Shown here piece after piece: positions 51,329-61,799 of a stretch of 64,000 nucleotides of DNA; positions within the stretch are counted from its first letter, which is position 1; every line of letters begins with the position of its first letter. The notes beneath the pieces are model-generated. The model saw nothing but the letters and a program-made list of their open reading frames with translations. It searched no databases and was not told where the DNA came from. This DNA comes from Providencia heimbachae ATCC 35613. Its GTDB lineage: Bacteria; Pseudomonadota; Gammaproteobacteria; Enterobacterales; Enterobacteriaceae. The position numbers and the translations under genes were made by a program. The stretch covers positions 38,167 through 102,166 of the forward strand of contig NZ_LXEW01000017.1 of the NCBI RefSeq assembly GCF_001655055.1, given 5' to 3'.

Positions 51329-52528
51329 ATGAAACAACACCAAAGTGCTGAGTTAACTTCCGGTCTAACAATTCTGATGGCCATCGCGACAGGTTTGGTC
51401 GTCGCTAGCAACTATTATGCACAACCCCTCTTAGAAACCATTGCGGTACAATTTAATTTAACGACCAACATGGCTGGGTTTATTGTGACTACGGCTCAAT
51501 TAGGTTATGCCGCTGGATTGCTTTTTTTAGTCCCGCTTGGTGACCTTTTTGAGCGTAAGCGCCTTATTTTAATCATGACTTTATTGTCTGCGATTGGTTT
51601 GTTAATTACCGCGCTTTCTAATCATATTTGGCAAATTTTATTAGGCACGGCTCTGACGGGGTTATTTTCAGTTGTCGCTCAAATTTTGATCCCAATGGCC
51701 GCTTCCATTGCCAAACCACATCAGCGCGGTAAAGCTGTTGGCATTATAATGAGTGGATTGTTGTTAGGGATATTACTAGCACGAACCGTGTCAGGTGCAG
51801 TTGCCATGGTCGGTGGCTGGCGAGCGATTTATTGGGTTGCTTTTGGGCTATTGATGATATTACTGATTGTTTTGGCAATAAAATTACCTCGCTACCAACA
51901 AAAATCCAACCTCAATTATTTTCAATTAATTTATTCAATTGGTCAGTTATTTTGCAGTACACCTGTTTTTGCCGTTAGAGCATTACTCGGAGCACTCTCT
52001 TTTGCTAATTTTGCTTTACTATGGACAGCGATGGCTTTTTTACTGGCGAGCCCTCCATTTAATTATTCAGAAGGTACGATTGGCTTATTTGGCTTAGTTG
52101 GCGCGGCTGGGGCTTTGATGGCGTCACAAGCAGGCCATTTAGTCGATAAAGGAAAAGGGAAACGCCTCACAACCTTTGGGCTTATACTGCTATTACTATC
52201 ATGGATCCCAATTGGTTTTGCGCAATACTCATTAACGGCTTTTATTATTGGAGTATTAATACTCGACCTCGCCGTCCAAGCTGTTCATGTGACAAGTCAA
52301 AGTACGCTATACCGTATTTTACCTGACGCAAGAAATCGTCTTACCGCCGGTTATATGACAAGTTACTTTATTGGTGGCGCTCTAGGTTCATTATTATCAG
52401 GTTATGCATATGAACATGCAGGCTGGGCTGGAGTCGCTATTTCAGGCATTATTTTAACGGCGATAAGCTTAATTGTTTGGGCAATAGGTATCCGATTCGA
52501 CCCAACGATAAGCCCAACAGATGAATAA
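51329..52528 (+). CDS. ygaY: MFS transporter, YgaY type
   Basis: A 399-residue major facilitator with 12 predicted helices. The loop 2-3 motif is GDLFERKRLILIM, and NYYAQPLLETIA and DARNRLTAGYMTSYFIGGALGS are typical of the YgaY/YnfM-like sugar- or drug-efflux group. It lies between proX and mprA, exactly where E. coli K-12 has the ygaY pseudogene; here the frame is unbroken. Substrate unknown. The ATG at 51329 is chosen over a TTG at 51305; neither has a strong Shine-Dalgarno. Confidence 0.8.
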   Translation: MKQHQSAELTSGLTILMAIATGLVVASNYYAQPLLETIAVQFNLTTNMAGFIVTTAQLGYAAGLLFLVPLGDLFERKRLILIMTLLSAIGLLITALSNHIWQILLGTALTGLFSVVAQILIPMAASIAKPHQRGKAVGIIMSGLLLGILLARTVSGAVAMVGGWRAIYWVAFGLLMILLIVLAIKLPRYQQKSNLNYFQLIYSIGQLFCSTPVFAVRALLGALSFANFALLWTAMAFLLASPPFNYSEGTIGLFGLVGAAGALMASQAGHLVDKGKGKRLTTFGLILLLLSWIPIGFAQYSLTAFIIGVLILDLAVQAVHVTSQSTLYRILPDARNRLTAGYMTSYFIGGALGSLLSGYAYEHAGWAGVAISGIILTAISLIVWAIGIRFDPTISPTDE

Positions 52529-53194
52529 TAACGTAATTCGCTAATCAATGTTTTGTCGCACTTCATCAATAAGCGCGACAAAACGAAATCAACACATAAG
52601 CAACAATAATGTATATCTGGTGAAATAATAAGCTAAATTTGGTTTTTAACGTGTTTTTTACTTATTAATAAGCACGAATACTTATAAATAATTATTCATT
52701 GTTATTGTTACTTCCGCAAAAGTTTGTAAATGACACAGTTAAACAAAAGATATACCTTCATCTAAAGTTATAATTATCGTTCATATGGCTAATTATTACG
52801 ATAGTAGATGATAAACCTCAAAATCAAATTTAGGTAATTTCACTTATTTGACCAGAAATTTAATCTAAATTGTAATAATTGAGTAACAAAAAAAATGGTA
52901 TTAAGTTAATGCAATGTGATTATATATTGTTTTATATGATTTTATTATGTATGTAAATTGGCGTTATTTTATCTATACGGAATCGTTTAGTACTAATAAA
53001 AGCAACTTTTTTAAATTACGCTATACTGAAACCCGTAATTTACATTCATAAAATTTATGAATCATGTATCATTATCAAAATAAAATTGATGATATTAATT
53101 AAGTATAATTGCTAATTTTATCTTTTAATATAACATTTAGATGGTTGATGACAGTTGTAATCTTACCGACTGAAACTAATAAGGTATCCAAATA
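52529..53194. other. AT-rich region before mprA
   Basis: 666 bases with no supported gene. A 9-bp inverted repeat TTTTGTCGC (52551-52559)/GCGACAAAA (52575-52583) lies just after ygaY but lacks a T run. The mprA Shine-Dalgarno (AAGG) is 53182 onward. No promoter could be chosen with confidence. Confidence 0.4.
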
Positions 53195-53710
53195 ATGGAA
53201 AGTTCATTTACACCGACCGAAGAGTTAATTAAGGCTCGTGTCGAACAGCAAAAGTTACAAGATAAAGAAATCCCGGATGATGAAATTTTATTAACACGTC
53301 TTTGTATGCATGTTCACGGTAAATTGCTTGACTCTCGTAACAATATGCTAAGAGCGCAAGGTATTAATGAAACACTCTTTATGGCACTGATGATCCTAGA
53401 TACGAAAGATTCCGGTAGTATCCAGCCATCAGAATTGAGTGCAGCGCTTGGATCTTCTCGTACAAATGCAACTCGTATTGCAGATGAACTTGAAAAAAAT
53501 GGCTGGATAGAACGTAAAGAGAGTCATAACGATAGGCGCTGTTTACATCTGCATCTCACCGAAAAAGGCTCTGAATTTTTAAATAGCTTATTACCTCCAC
53601 AGCACGCTGCAATCGCGGATATTTGGTCAGTGCTCGATAAAGACGAAAAAGAACAATTGGGTAAATTAATGCGTAAATTACTCAAAAAATTGGATACAGT
53701 AAAAAACTAG
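53195..53710 (+). CDS. mprA: MarR-family repressor MprA (EmrR)
   Basis: MprA represses the EmrAB pump and is released by uncouplers and some drugs. The 171 residues have a MarR winged helix with [20 protein letters not shown] as the recognition region and [14 protein letters not shown] as the wing. Position before emrAB, with 225 bases between mprA and emrA, matches E. coli. Confidence 0.93.
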   Translation: MESSFTPTEELIKARVEQQKLQDKEIPDDEILLTRLCMHVHGKLLDSRNNMLRAQGINETLFMALMILDTKDSGSIQPSELSAALGSSRTNATRIADELEKNGWIERKESHNDRRCLHLHLTEKGSEFLNSLLPPQHAAIADIWSVLDKDEKEQLGKLMRKLLKKLDTVKN

Positions 53711-53935
53711 CAAACATTAACCCCTAGATTTACAAGGTTAATGTATTTGAGGCATTCTTAAGCTTAAAGGCGAAAAAAGACTTTTCAGCGACTGATATTT
53801 CATTATCCTTCTACCTTGTGCTTTACGATATCCCATCAAGCAACTAAATCATTAGTAGTCTCAGTTTCCAGTGGTTAACAAATAACTGCTGGAAACGTTT
53901 GTGATCTAATCCATACACTATGGGGAAATACCAGT

Positions 53936-55117
53936 ATGAGCTCCCGCGAGGAAATGCAGGAAACGCAAAAGCCACCATTAAATAAAAAAAGACGGCGTAA
54001 AAATGCGTTGATATTCCTAACCTTCATATTTATTGCCATCGGTATAGGCTGGAGTGTGTATTGGTATTTAGTCCTTCGTCATTATGAATCGACTGATAAC
54101 GCTTATGTTGCGGGCAACCAAGTTCAAATCCAATCTCAACTCTCTGGTAGCGTGATGACCGTCAACGTCGACAACACTGATTTTGTTGAAAGTGGCACTG
54201 TATTAGTGGAACTTGATCCAAGAGATGCTGAAATTGCCTTAGATAAAGCTAAAACAGAGCTCGCGAATAGTGTTCGCCAAACACACCAAAATGTGATCAA
54301 CAGTCGGCAATACCAAGCGAATATTAGCGTAAAGCGCTCTGAACTAAGCCGTTTACAAAATGATTTAAAACGTCGTGAAGTCCTTGGTAACAGTAATCTT
54401 ATCGGCAAAGAAGAATTGCAACACGCAAGAGAAGCCGTTGTCAGTGCTAAAGCGGCTCTGGATGTTGCTATCGAACAATATAATGCAAACCAAGCCATTG
54501 TATTGGATTCTCCTTTGGAAAAACAACCCGCAGTTGAACAAGCAGCAACTCAAGTGAGAAACGCTTGGTTAGCCTTACAGCGCACTAAAATCGTTAGCCC
54601 AGTTGATGGTTACGTTTCACGTCGTAGTGTCCAAGTGGGTTCACAAATAACACCCGCAACTCCGCTTATGGCTATCGTTCCATCCGATGGCATGTGGATT
54701 GATGCCAATTTCAAAGAAACCCAACTCGCAGATATGCGTATTGGGCAACCCGTTAAAGTCACTACCGATTTCTATGGTAAAGACATAAAATTTAACGGTA
54801 CGGTTGTAGGTTTAGATATGGGAACAGGTAGTGCTTTCTCTTTATTACCAGCTCAAAATGCAAGTGGAAACTGGATTAAAGTTGTTCAACGCCTTCCTGT
54901 CAGGATCGCTCTTGATGCAGCGCAACTGGAAAAATATCCTTTGCGTATCGGGCTATCAACCGATGTTATCGTTGATACCTTAAATAAAGATGGCAAAGTA
55001 CTCTCGAAAGGTATGCGTGAAACCCCTGCTTACCACACATCCGCTTTAGTTATTGATATGTCTCCTGCCAATAAAATAGTTACTGAGATAATTAATAATA
55101 ACTCTAGTAACAAATAA
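53936..55117 (+). CDS. emrA: Multidrug efflux membrane fusion protein EmrA
   Basis: EmrA links the EmrB pump to TolC across the periplasm. The 393 residues have a basic cytoplasmic start, one helix at about 23-45, and a biotinyl/lipoyl half-motif (NAYVAGNQVQIQSQLSGSV). A coiled-coil hairpin of about 95-200 follows, then the second lipoyl half (TKIVSPVDGYVSRRSVQVG) and a beta barrel. emrB starts 14 bases after the stop. Confidence 0.95.
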   Translation: MSSREEMQETQKPPLNKKRRRKNALIFLTFIFIAIGIGWSVYWYLVLRHYESTDNAYVAGNQVQIQSQLSGSVMTVNVDNTDFVESGTVLVELDPRDAEIALDKAKTELANSVRQTHQNVINSRQYQANISVKRSELSRLQNDLKRREVLGNSNLIGKEELQHAREAVVSAKAALDVAIEQYNANQAIVLDSPLEKQPAVEQAATQVRNAWLALQRTKIVSPVDGYVSRRSVQVGSQITPATPLMAIVPSDGMWIDANFKETQLADMRIGQPVKVTTDFYGKDIKFNGTVVGLDMGTGSAFSLLPAQNASGNWIKVVQRLPVRIALDAAQLEKYPLRIGLSTDVIVDTLNKDGKVLSKGMRETPAYHTSALVIDMSPANKIVTEIINNNSSNK

Positions 55118-55131
55118 GCGAAGGGGTAGCT

Positions 55132-56670
55132 GTGACTAACGCACCGTTAACAGGATCAAAGCTAGCTTGGATGACTATCGCCCTTTCATTGGCGACATTT
55201 ATGCAAGTTCTTGATTCTACAATTGCTAACGTCGCTATTCCAACCATTGCAGGTAACTTAGGTGCATCCAATTCTCAAGGCATCTGGGTCATTACCTCAT
55301 TTGGTGTAGCTAACGCAATATCAATCCCCATTACTGGCTGGCTTGCACGTCGAATTGGTGAGGTTAGATTATTTTTATGGTCAACTGGCCTTTTTGCGCT
55401 AACTTCATGGCTATGTGGCATTTCGGGTAATTTAGAAATGCTAATCCTCTTTCGTGTATTACAAGGGTTAGTCGCCGGGCCTTTAATTCCTTTATCGCAA
55501 AGCTTGCTACTGAATAATTACCCACCAGCCAAACGTAATATGGCGCTGGCACTTTGGTCTATGACCATCGTTATTGCGCCAATTTGTGGTCCTATTTTAG
55601 GTGGGTATATTAGTGATAACTTCCATTGGGGCTGGATATTTTTTATTAACGTCCCTTTCAGTGTGGTGATCATTTTTGCCATCATGAAAACACTAAAAGG
55701 CCGAGAGACAACCATCTCTATCAGGCCAATTGATACTGTTGGGTTAGTCCTATTAGTTGTCGGTATAGGCGCTTTACAGATCATGCTAGATCAAGGTAAA
55801 GAGCTTGATTGGTTTAATTCGACTGAAATTATTGTTCTGACTGTTGTTGCTGTCGTCGCTATCACATTTTTAATTGTCTGGGAACTCACTGATGAGCACC
55901 CCGTTATCGACCTTTCACTCTTCAAAGAACGTAATTTCACTATTGGCTGCATTTCACTTAGCCTTGCGTATATGCTGTATTTTGGCACAATCGTTCTTCT
56001 TCCGCAGCTACTGCAAGAGGTCTATGGTTATACGGCAACGTGGGCAGGGTTAGCTTCTGCGCCGGTTGGTTTATTACCTCTCCTAATTACCCCTATTATC
56101 GGGCGTTTTGGTAATCGTATTGATATGCGATACTTAGTGACATTCAGCTTTATTATCTATGCGGTTTGTTACTATTGGCGGGCTTATACATTTGAACCGG
56201 GAATGAGCTTCGCTGAAGCCGCTTGGCCCCAATTTGTGCAAGGCTTAGCGATTGCCTGCTTCTTTATGCCTCTGACAACCATTACATTATCTGGATTACC
56301 ACCCGAAAAAATGGCGTCTGCGTCCAGCTTATCTAACTTCACACGGACACTGGCAGGCGCAATTGGTACATCAATAACGACCACCATGTGGACACAACGA
56401 GAAGCGATGCACCATGAAAATCTTACCGAGTTTGTGAACCCGTTTAACCCAAATTCTCAGCATATGTACAGTGAGCTAGCAAAATTGGGTATAAACGAGC
56501 AACAAAGTGCTGCCTATCTTGCAAAAACTATTACAGATCAAGGATTGATTATGTCTGCCAATGAAATTTTCTGGTTATCTGCGGGGATCTTTATTTTGCT
56601 TATGGTCGTTATCTGGTTTGCGAAGCCACCTTTCGGCGCGGGATCTAAAGACGGTGGCGGCGGGCACTAA
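55132..56670 (+). CDS. emrB: Multidrug efflux MFS transporter EmrB
   Basis: EmrB is a 14-helix proton antiporter of the DHA2 family exporting hydrophobic uncouplers and drugs through EmrA and TolC. The 512 residues have motif D1 (MQVLDSTIANVAIPTIAG), motif A (GWLARRIGEVRLFLWS) and motif C (WSMTIVIAPICGPILGGYIS). It starts at GTG with an AAGGGG Shine-Dalgarno. Confidence 0.95.
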   Translation: MTNAPLTGSKLAWMTIALSLATFMQVLDSTIANVAIPTIAGNLGASNSQGIWVITSFGVANAISIPITGWLARRIGEVRLFLWSTGLFALTSWLCGISGNLEMLILFRVLQGLVAGPLIPLSQSLLLNNYPPAKRNMALALWSMTIVIAPICGPILGGYISDNFHWGWIFFINVPFSVVIIFAIMKTLKGRETTISIRPIDTVGLVLLVVGIGALQIMLDQGKELDWFNSTEIIVLTVVAVVAITFLIVWELTDEHPVIDLSLFKERNFTIGCISLSLAYMLYFGTIVLLPQLLQEVYGYTATWAGLASAPVGLLPLLITPIIGRFGNRIDMRYLVTFSFIIYAVCYYWRAYTFEPGMSFAEAAWPQFVQGLAIACFFMPLTTITLSGLPPEKMASASSLSNFTRTLAGAIGTSITTTMWTQREAMHHENLTEFVNPFNPNSQHMYSELAKLGINEQQSAAYLAKTITDQGLIMSANEIFWLSAGIFILLMVVIWFAKPPFGAGSKDGGGGH

Positions 56671-56699
56671 TTAACTCAGTGAATACTTATAATTAGCAA

Positions 56700-56750
56700 T
56701 AAAAAAGCCATACATGACTCAGTGTGTTTGCTGTTCCTGTATGGCTTTTA
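56700..56750. terminator. Bidirectional terminator between emrB and yfiF
   Basis: A 12-bp stem, AAAAGCCATACA (56703-56714) and TGTATGGCTTTT (56738-56749). The A run on the left serves yfiF on the minus strand and the T's on the right serve emrB. Confidence 0.85.
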
Positions 56751-56771
56751 TCAACTCAGTGATCTAACTAA

Positions 56772-57878
56772 TTACTCAGTTTTATTTTGCTGCCACCATT
56801 GTGCCAACATAACACCCGTTGCTACGGAGACGTTTAGACTTTCAACTTTACCCGTACCGCCGATATATAAGCTCATATCACCTTCATCCCAAACACTATC
56901 GCTTAAGCCATCACTTTCTTGACCTAATACCAGTACCATTTTGGCAGGTAATTGTGCTTTAGCGATATCTTGGCTACCTTTATGACTTGAAGTCGTGACA
57001 ATGGTATAACCTGCTTGACGGAACTTATTCAGAGTCGCCGTTAAACCGTCTGCATCAATGGCTTTAATATGCTCTGCACCACCTTCAGCTGTACGAATTG
57101 CCGCACCAGACTCCAATATACCCGCATCTTGTAATATCACGCCTTGCACACCAAAGTGCGCACAACTACGCATGATCCCACCCAAGTTATGAGGATTCCC
57201 CACATCTTCAAGTGCCAATACACAATCTTGTTCTGAAGCTTGCTCTAAATACGTTTCAACATCCATACCACCACGTTTCTTAATGATGAAACAAACGCCA
57301 CCGTGGTGTTCAGTACCAGATGCTTTAGCCAACTCTTCTTCATCAACTACATGATAGGCTTTACGGTTTGCTGCCATCCATTTTAACGCGTCACGGAAGC
57401 GTGGCGTAACGGATTGTAAAAACCATGCACGTACAATTGCATCAGGGCGGTTCTTAAACATCGCTTGGCAAGCATTCTCACCATAAATGCGCGTTTCTTC
57501 CATACGTTGTTTACGCAATTGTTCAGGGTCAATTTGGCTTTTACCTGAAATACCACCATGATCATTAATTAATTCTTCGCTATCCGGACGAGAAACGGTG
57601 CGCCATGGAGAGCGTTCGCTAGATCCACTGTCTCTGTTATCTGAGCGTCGACTGTCTGAACGTCTATCATCCGAACGTCTATCTGAGCGTCCACCTTCTG
57701 AGCGTCCAGCATAACCTGAGCGTTCATTACGTCCACCCGTTCTTCTATCTGAACCTCGGTTATCATCGCGACCACCGCGACGCTTATCGCTGCCTTTATT
57801 ATCGTCCTGCCCTTCACTGCGGACATACATCACTTTTACTTTGCCGTTTTTACCACTAAATTCATTCGAATCGTTCAT
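56772..57878 (-). CDS. yfiF: SpoU-family RNA methyltransferase YfiF
   Basis: A TrmH/SpoU-type 2'-O-methyltransferase; its RNA target is not established. Residues 1-100 are low-complexity and rich in Arg, Ser, Asp and Gly with repeats such as [20 protein letters not shown] substrate-binding domain follows at about 120-205 ([22 protein letters not shown]), then the SPOUT knot with [27 protein letters not shown] and [12 protein letters not shown]. The second of two adjacent ATGs has GGGG at the right distance. Longer than the 345 residues I recall for E. coli, owing to the repeats. Confidence 0.9.
   Translation of the reverse strand: MNDSNEFSGKNGKVKVMYVRSEGQDDNKGSDKRRGGRDDNRGSDRRTGGRNERSGYAGRSEGGRSDRRSDDRRSDSRRSDNRDSGSSERSPWRTVSRPDSEELINDHGGISGKSQIDPEQLRKQRMEETRIYGENACQAMFKNRPDAIVRAWFLQSVTPRFRDALKWMAANRKAYHVVDEEELAKASGTEHHGGVCFIIKKRGGMDVETYLEQASEQDCVLALEDVGNPHNLGGIMRSCAHFGVQGVILQDAGILESGAAIRTAEGGAEHIKAIDADGLTATLNKFRQAGYTIVTTSSHKGSQDIAKAQLPAKMVLVLGQESDGLSDSVWDEGDMSLYIGGTGKVESLNVSVATGVMLAQWWQQNKTE
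57600..57800 (-). repeat. Degenerate repeat coding the YfiF Arg/Ser/Asp tail
   Basis: Units such as TCTGAGCGTC and TCCGAACGTC recur every 9-15 bases, coding SDRR/SDNR-like steps. The variable spacing suggests repeat expansion within the disordered tail. Confidence 0.6.
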
Positions 57879-58050
57879 CATTATCCCCTACTGAGCTATG
57901 GCGCGAAGATTACATGATGTTTCAAGGCTGCGCCACTGATTCACATCATTATCTCATCGAAAAGATATTGAATATACTTCTATCGTATACAACGTGTTTT
58001 ACGTACAATGTGCGCCTCATTTTTGCTATGGCTGAACCCCCCCAATTAAC

Positions 58051-58752
58051 ATGACTAAAAACGCGGTTTACCACTTACGCCAACAGCGTCTTGCTCTTTC
58101 AACTAAACCTTTTAAAGCAAGAGGTTGTAGAGTAAAACGTTGCCAATATTGCTTACTGCCAATTCCGCAATGTCTATGTTCAGATACAGTTTCTGTGCAA
58201 GCGAATAGCCAATTTTGTTTAATCATGTTCGATGGTGAAGTTTTTAAACCAAGTAATACGGGTAAACTTATTGCTGACGTATTACCTGATACACTGGCTT
58301 TTCAATGGTCAAGAACCGATCCAGACGCGCAACTATTAGCAGCGCTAGAAGATACCACTCGCCAGCCTTATCTTATTTTTCCCGAAAGTTATGCTCAAAA
58401 TGACCGTGTTGTTGTCAATCAGCCAAATATTTCGGATAAACCAGCTCTCTTTATCTTGCTTGATGGTACTTGGCCCGAAGCCCGTAAAATGTTCCGTAAA
58501 AGCCCTTATTTAGATAACATACCCATGCTATCAATTAATACCAAAGTAAGAACAGACTATTTACTGCGTACCCCCTCAAAAGAAGAGCAGCACTGTACAG
58601 CCGAAGTCGCAGCAACAATATTAGAGCTTGCTGGGGATCTCGATGCATCACAACAACTGTTTAGCCACTTTAACCTCTTCAAATACAAGTATCTTCAAGG
58701 TAAGCCCTCTCATCCTCTCTCAAAATTAATTTTAGCTGAAACCACTCGATAG
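58051..58752 (+). CDS. tapT: tRNA-uridine acp3 transferase (DTW domain)
   Basis: TapT (YfiP) adds the 3-amino-3-carboxypropyl group to U47 of several tRNAs using SAM. The 233 residues have a Cys-rich N-terminus (RGCRVKRCQYCLLPIPQCLC) that may bind zinc, and the DTW signature LLDGTWPEARKM near 145. The C-terminal EEQHCTAEVAATILEL is present. It is divergent from yfiF and followed by pat, as in E. coli. Confidence 0.93.
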   Translation: MTKNAVYHLRQQRLALSTKPFKARGCRVKRCQYCLLPIPQCLCSDTVSVQANSQFCLIMFDGEVFKPSNTGKLIADVLPDTLAFQWSRTDPDAQLLAALEDTTRQPYLIFPESYAQNDRVVVNQPNISDKPALFILLDGTWPEARKMFRKSPYLDNIPMLSINTKVRTDYLLRTPSKEEQHCTAEVAATILELAGDLDASQQLFSHFNLFKYKYLQGKPSHPLSKLILAETTR

Positions 58753-59000
58753 CTTTTTAGGGTACTGCCTTTAGTTTTTCTATCCGCAGTATCAATAAGC
58801 ACATATTTTCAGATAACCTTCATCATAAAACGTGAACATGCTTGTATAATTTAATTAAATTAACAGGATAAACTAGCGCTATAGAAAAGATGCGGCATAG
58901 TATTGGTATAAGCTCATTTTTAATATACGCAAGTGTCACTTCAGCTCTCAATATCAATAGGGCGAAATCCTTCGCTCACCAAAGTAAAAGGTTACCTGCC

Positions 59001-61646
59001 ATGGGTTTAGTGAGTCAGTTAGAATCTTTATTCAGGCCAAAGTCAATTGTGGTGATTGGCGCATCAGAAAACCCTAGCCGGGCAGGCTCGGTTATGATGA
59101 GAAACTTACTCAGCAGCGGTTTTAAAGGTCCTATTTTACCCGTTAACCCAAATAGAAATTCAATTCTTGGCGTTCTCGCTTATCCCTCTATTGATAAACT
59201 CCCACTTAAACCTGACCTTGCTGTGATTTGCACACACTACTCAAGAAACATTGAATGCTTGCGTCAACTCGGAGAAGCTGGCTGTAATGTCGCGATTATT
59301 CTTTCTTCACCATCGATTCAATTTAATGAGCTAAAAAAAATCGCGCAGCAATATCAAATTCGGCTACTCGGTCCTAATAGCTTAGGTTTTTTAGCACCAT
59401 GGCAAGGGTTAAATGCTAGCTTTTCACCTATTCCAATTTTAAAAGGAAAATTGGCATTTATTTCGCAATCAGCAGCGGTGTCTAATACTGTTCTTGATTG
59501 GGCAAGGCACCGTGATATCGGTTTTTCTTATTTTATTGCATTAGGCGATAGCATCGATATCGACATTGATGATTTGCTTGATTATCTTGCTCGTGATAGT
59601 AAAACCAGCGCAATTTTGCTCTCTCTCGAAAATATTAGTGATGCGCGGCGTTTTCTCTCTTCATCTCGTAGCGCTTCACGCAACAAGCCTATATTAGTGA
59701 TAAAAAGCGGTAGAACTCGTAAAGCACAAGAATTACTTGGGGAAAAACCAAGTTTAGATGCAGCTTATGATGCAGCGATACAACGAGCAGGCCTGCTTCG
59801 AGTACAAGATACTCACGAGATGTTTTCTGCGGTAGAAACACTGAGTTATATGACACCTTTACGCGGTGAACGCTTATCGATTATAAGCAATGGTTCGGCT
59901 CCAGCCGCCATGGCATTGGATGAACTACTCCAGCGAAATGGAAAACTCGCCAAACTTAGCACCGAAACTGAAAATGAATTAAGTGCACTTTTACCTCTCG
60001 ATCTCTCAACTCATAACCCAATTGATCTCGGTGATGATTCAACAGCGGATCGTTATATCAACGTATTGAATAAGATGCTTGATAGCCACGATCATGATGC
60101 TTTGCTGTTAATCCATACCCCTAGCGCCATTACTGAAAGTAAAACCATGGCTGAAAAAATTATTAAAGCCATCAAACAACACCCTAGAGGCAAATGGCTA
60201 ACTATTCTGACAAATTGGTGTGGTGAATACTCGTCTCAAGAATCGCGTCGATTATTTAGTGAAGCTGGCATTCCAACCTATCGAACACCAGAAGGTGCGA
60301 TTACGGCTTACATGCATATGGTGGAATATCGTCGAAACCAAAAACAGCTTAAAGAGACCCCGGCACTACCCATTGGAATAACCGCTAATACCCAACAAGC
60401 TCACCAATATATACAACAAGCTTTGCAGAATAATAATCTTCATTTAGATACCCACGAAGTGCAGCCGATCTTAAAAGCTTATGGCTTAAATAGCCTACCA
60501 ACATGGATTGCTCACTCAAGTAATGAAGCAATTGAAATTGCGGAAAAAATTGGCTATCCCGTCGCCTTAAAACTACGTTCACCGGATATTGTACATAAAT
60601 CCGAAGTTCAAGGGGTTATGCTGTATTTGCGTAATGCTAAAGAAGTTGAAGATGCGGCAAAAGCAATTATTGAACGCGTATCGACCAATTTTCCGAATGC
60701 ACGAATTGAAGGCTTATTAGTACAAAGTATGGCAAACCGCGCAGGAGCCCAAGAGCTGAGAATTGCAGTAGAATTAGACCCCGTTTTTGGTCCATTGATA
60801 ATGTTAGGAGAAGGGGGAGTTGAATGGCAACAAGAAAGCCAAGCCGCTGTCGCCCTACCCCCTCTTAATCTTGCATTAGCTCGATATTTAGTTATCAATG
60901 CAATTAAGGGGTATAAAATTAAGGCGAGAAGCGCATTAGCGCCACTGGATATTCCCGGCCTTGCCAGCTTATTAGTGCGAGTCTCAAATCTAATCATTGA
61001 CTGCCCAAATATATCTCACCTAGATATACATCCATTACTTGCCGCAGGTAACGAATTTACATTACTCGATGTCTCTATGACGCTGAGTACTATAGAGGAT
61101 ACGCCAACATCAAGACTCGCTATCCGCCCTTATCCCAGCGAACTCGAAGAAACAATCCAATTAAAAGACAATGAGTCCTGCTTATTACGCCCTATTCTTC
61201 CTGAAGATGAACCTCTGTTAAAATCCTTCATTGAACAAGTCACTAAAGAAGATTTGTACTATCGTTATTTTAGTGAGATTAGTGAATTTACTCACGATGA
61301 CCTCGCCAATATGACGCAAATTGATTACGACAGAGAAATGGCATTTGTCGCAGTTAAAAACGTCAATGCCACTCCTGAAATCATTGGTGTTACTCGTGCA
61401 ATGGCCGATCCTGATAATCAAGAAGCAGAATTTGCTGTTTTAGTTCGCTCTGATATGAAAGGGCAAACTCTTGGTTACCAACTAATGCAAAAATTACTAA
61501 ATTACACGCGTTCACATGGGATTAAAAAGCTCACAGCTATTACCATGCCAGAAAATCGTAATATGATCAGCCTCGCGAAAAAATTAGGCTTTGAAGTCGA
61601 TGTTCAGTTCGAAGATGGTGTCGTAAATTTAACACGACACCTTTAA
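59001..61646 (+). CDS. pat: Protein lysine acetyltransferase Pat (PatZ)
   Basis: Pat acetylates lysines of acetyl-CoA synthetase and other proteins. The 881 residues have an acyl-CoA synthetase (NDP-forming)-like N-terminal part of about 700 residues, including the CoA-binding IVVIGASENPSRAGSVMMR and an ATP-grasp-like AYGLNSLPTWIAHSSNEA. A C-terminal GNAT domain ends it (LRPILPEDEP, GVTRAMADPDN, VRSDMKGQTLGYQLM). The ATG at 59001 gives the homologue start and has AAGG eight bases before. The frame extends 37 codons upstream to 58890 without homology. Confidence 0.94.
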   Translation: MGLVSQLESLFRPKSIVVIGASENPSRAGSVMMRNLLSSGFKGPILPVNPNRNSILGVLAYPSIDKLPLKPDLAVICTHYSRNIECLRQLGEAGCNVAIILSSPSIQFNELKKIAQQYQIRLLGPNSLGFLAPWQGLNASFSPIPILKGKLAFISQSAAVSNTVLDWARHRDIGFSYFIALGDSIDIDIDDLLDYLARDSKTSAILLSLENISDARRFLSSSRSASRNKPILVIKSGRTRKAQELLGEKPSLDAAYDAAIQRAGLLRVQDTHEMFSAVETLSYMTPLRGERLSIISNGSAPAAMALDELLQRNGKLAKLSTETENELSALLPLDLSTHNPIDLGDDSTADRYINVLNKMLDSHDHDALLLIHTPSAITESKTMAEKIIKAIKQHPRGKWLTILTNWCGEYSSQESRRLFSEAGIPTYRTPEGAITAYMHMVEYRRNQKQLKETPALPIGITANTQQAHQYIQQALQNNNLHLDTHEVQPILKAYGLNSLPTWIAHSSNEAIEIAEKIGYPVALKLRSPDIVHKSEVQGVMLYLRNAKEVEDAAKAIIERVSTNFPNARIEGLLVQSMANRAGAQELRIAVELDPVFGPLIMLGEGGVEWQQESQAAVALPPLNLALARYLVINAIKGYKIKARSALAPLDIPGLASLLVRVSNLIIDCPNISHLDIHPLLAAGNEFTLLDVSMTLSTIEDTPTSRLAIRPYPSELEETIQLKDNESCLLRPILPEDEPLLKSFIEQVTKEDLYYRYFSEISEFTHDDLANMTQIDYDREMAFVAVKNVNATPEIIGVTRAMADPDNQEAEFAVLVRSDMKGQTLGYQLMQKLLNYTRSHGIKKLTAITMPENRNMISLAKKLGFEVDVQFEDGVVNLTRHL

Positions 61647-61799
61647 AGATGCATAAACGGTAACTTGTATAACAATTAAACAGATGTTCAATTTATTCCT
61701 AACGGCTTGGCTAAATATGCTATCATCCCTAGATCATTCGCTTAAATATTTGTGCAAAGCGAGTTGCTATTAGACTAATAAGAGAAGATTCACACTGTG

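Noticed and set aside
52551..52583. Inverted repeat after ygaY as a terminator
   Set aside because: A 15-base loop and no T run on either strand; kept only as a note.
58890..59000. 37-codon upstream extension of pat
   Set aside because: No similarity to Pat, and the ATG at 59001 has its own Shine-Dalgarno.
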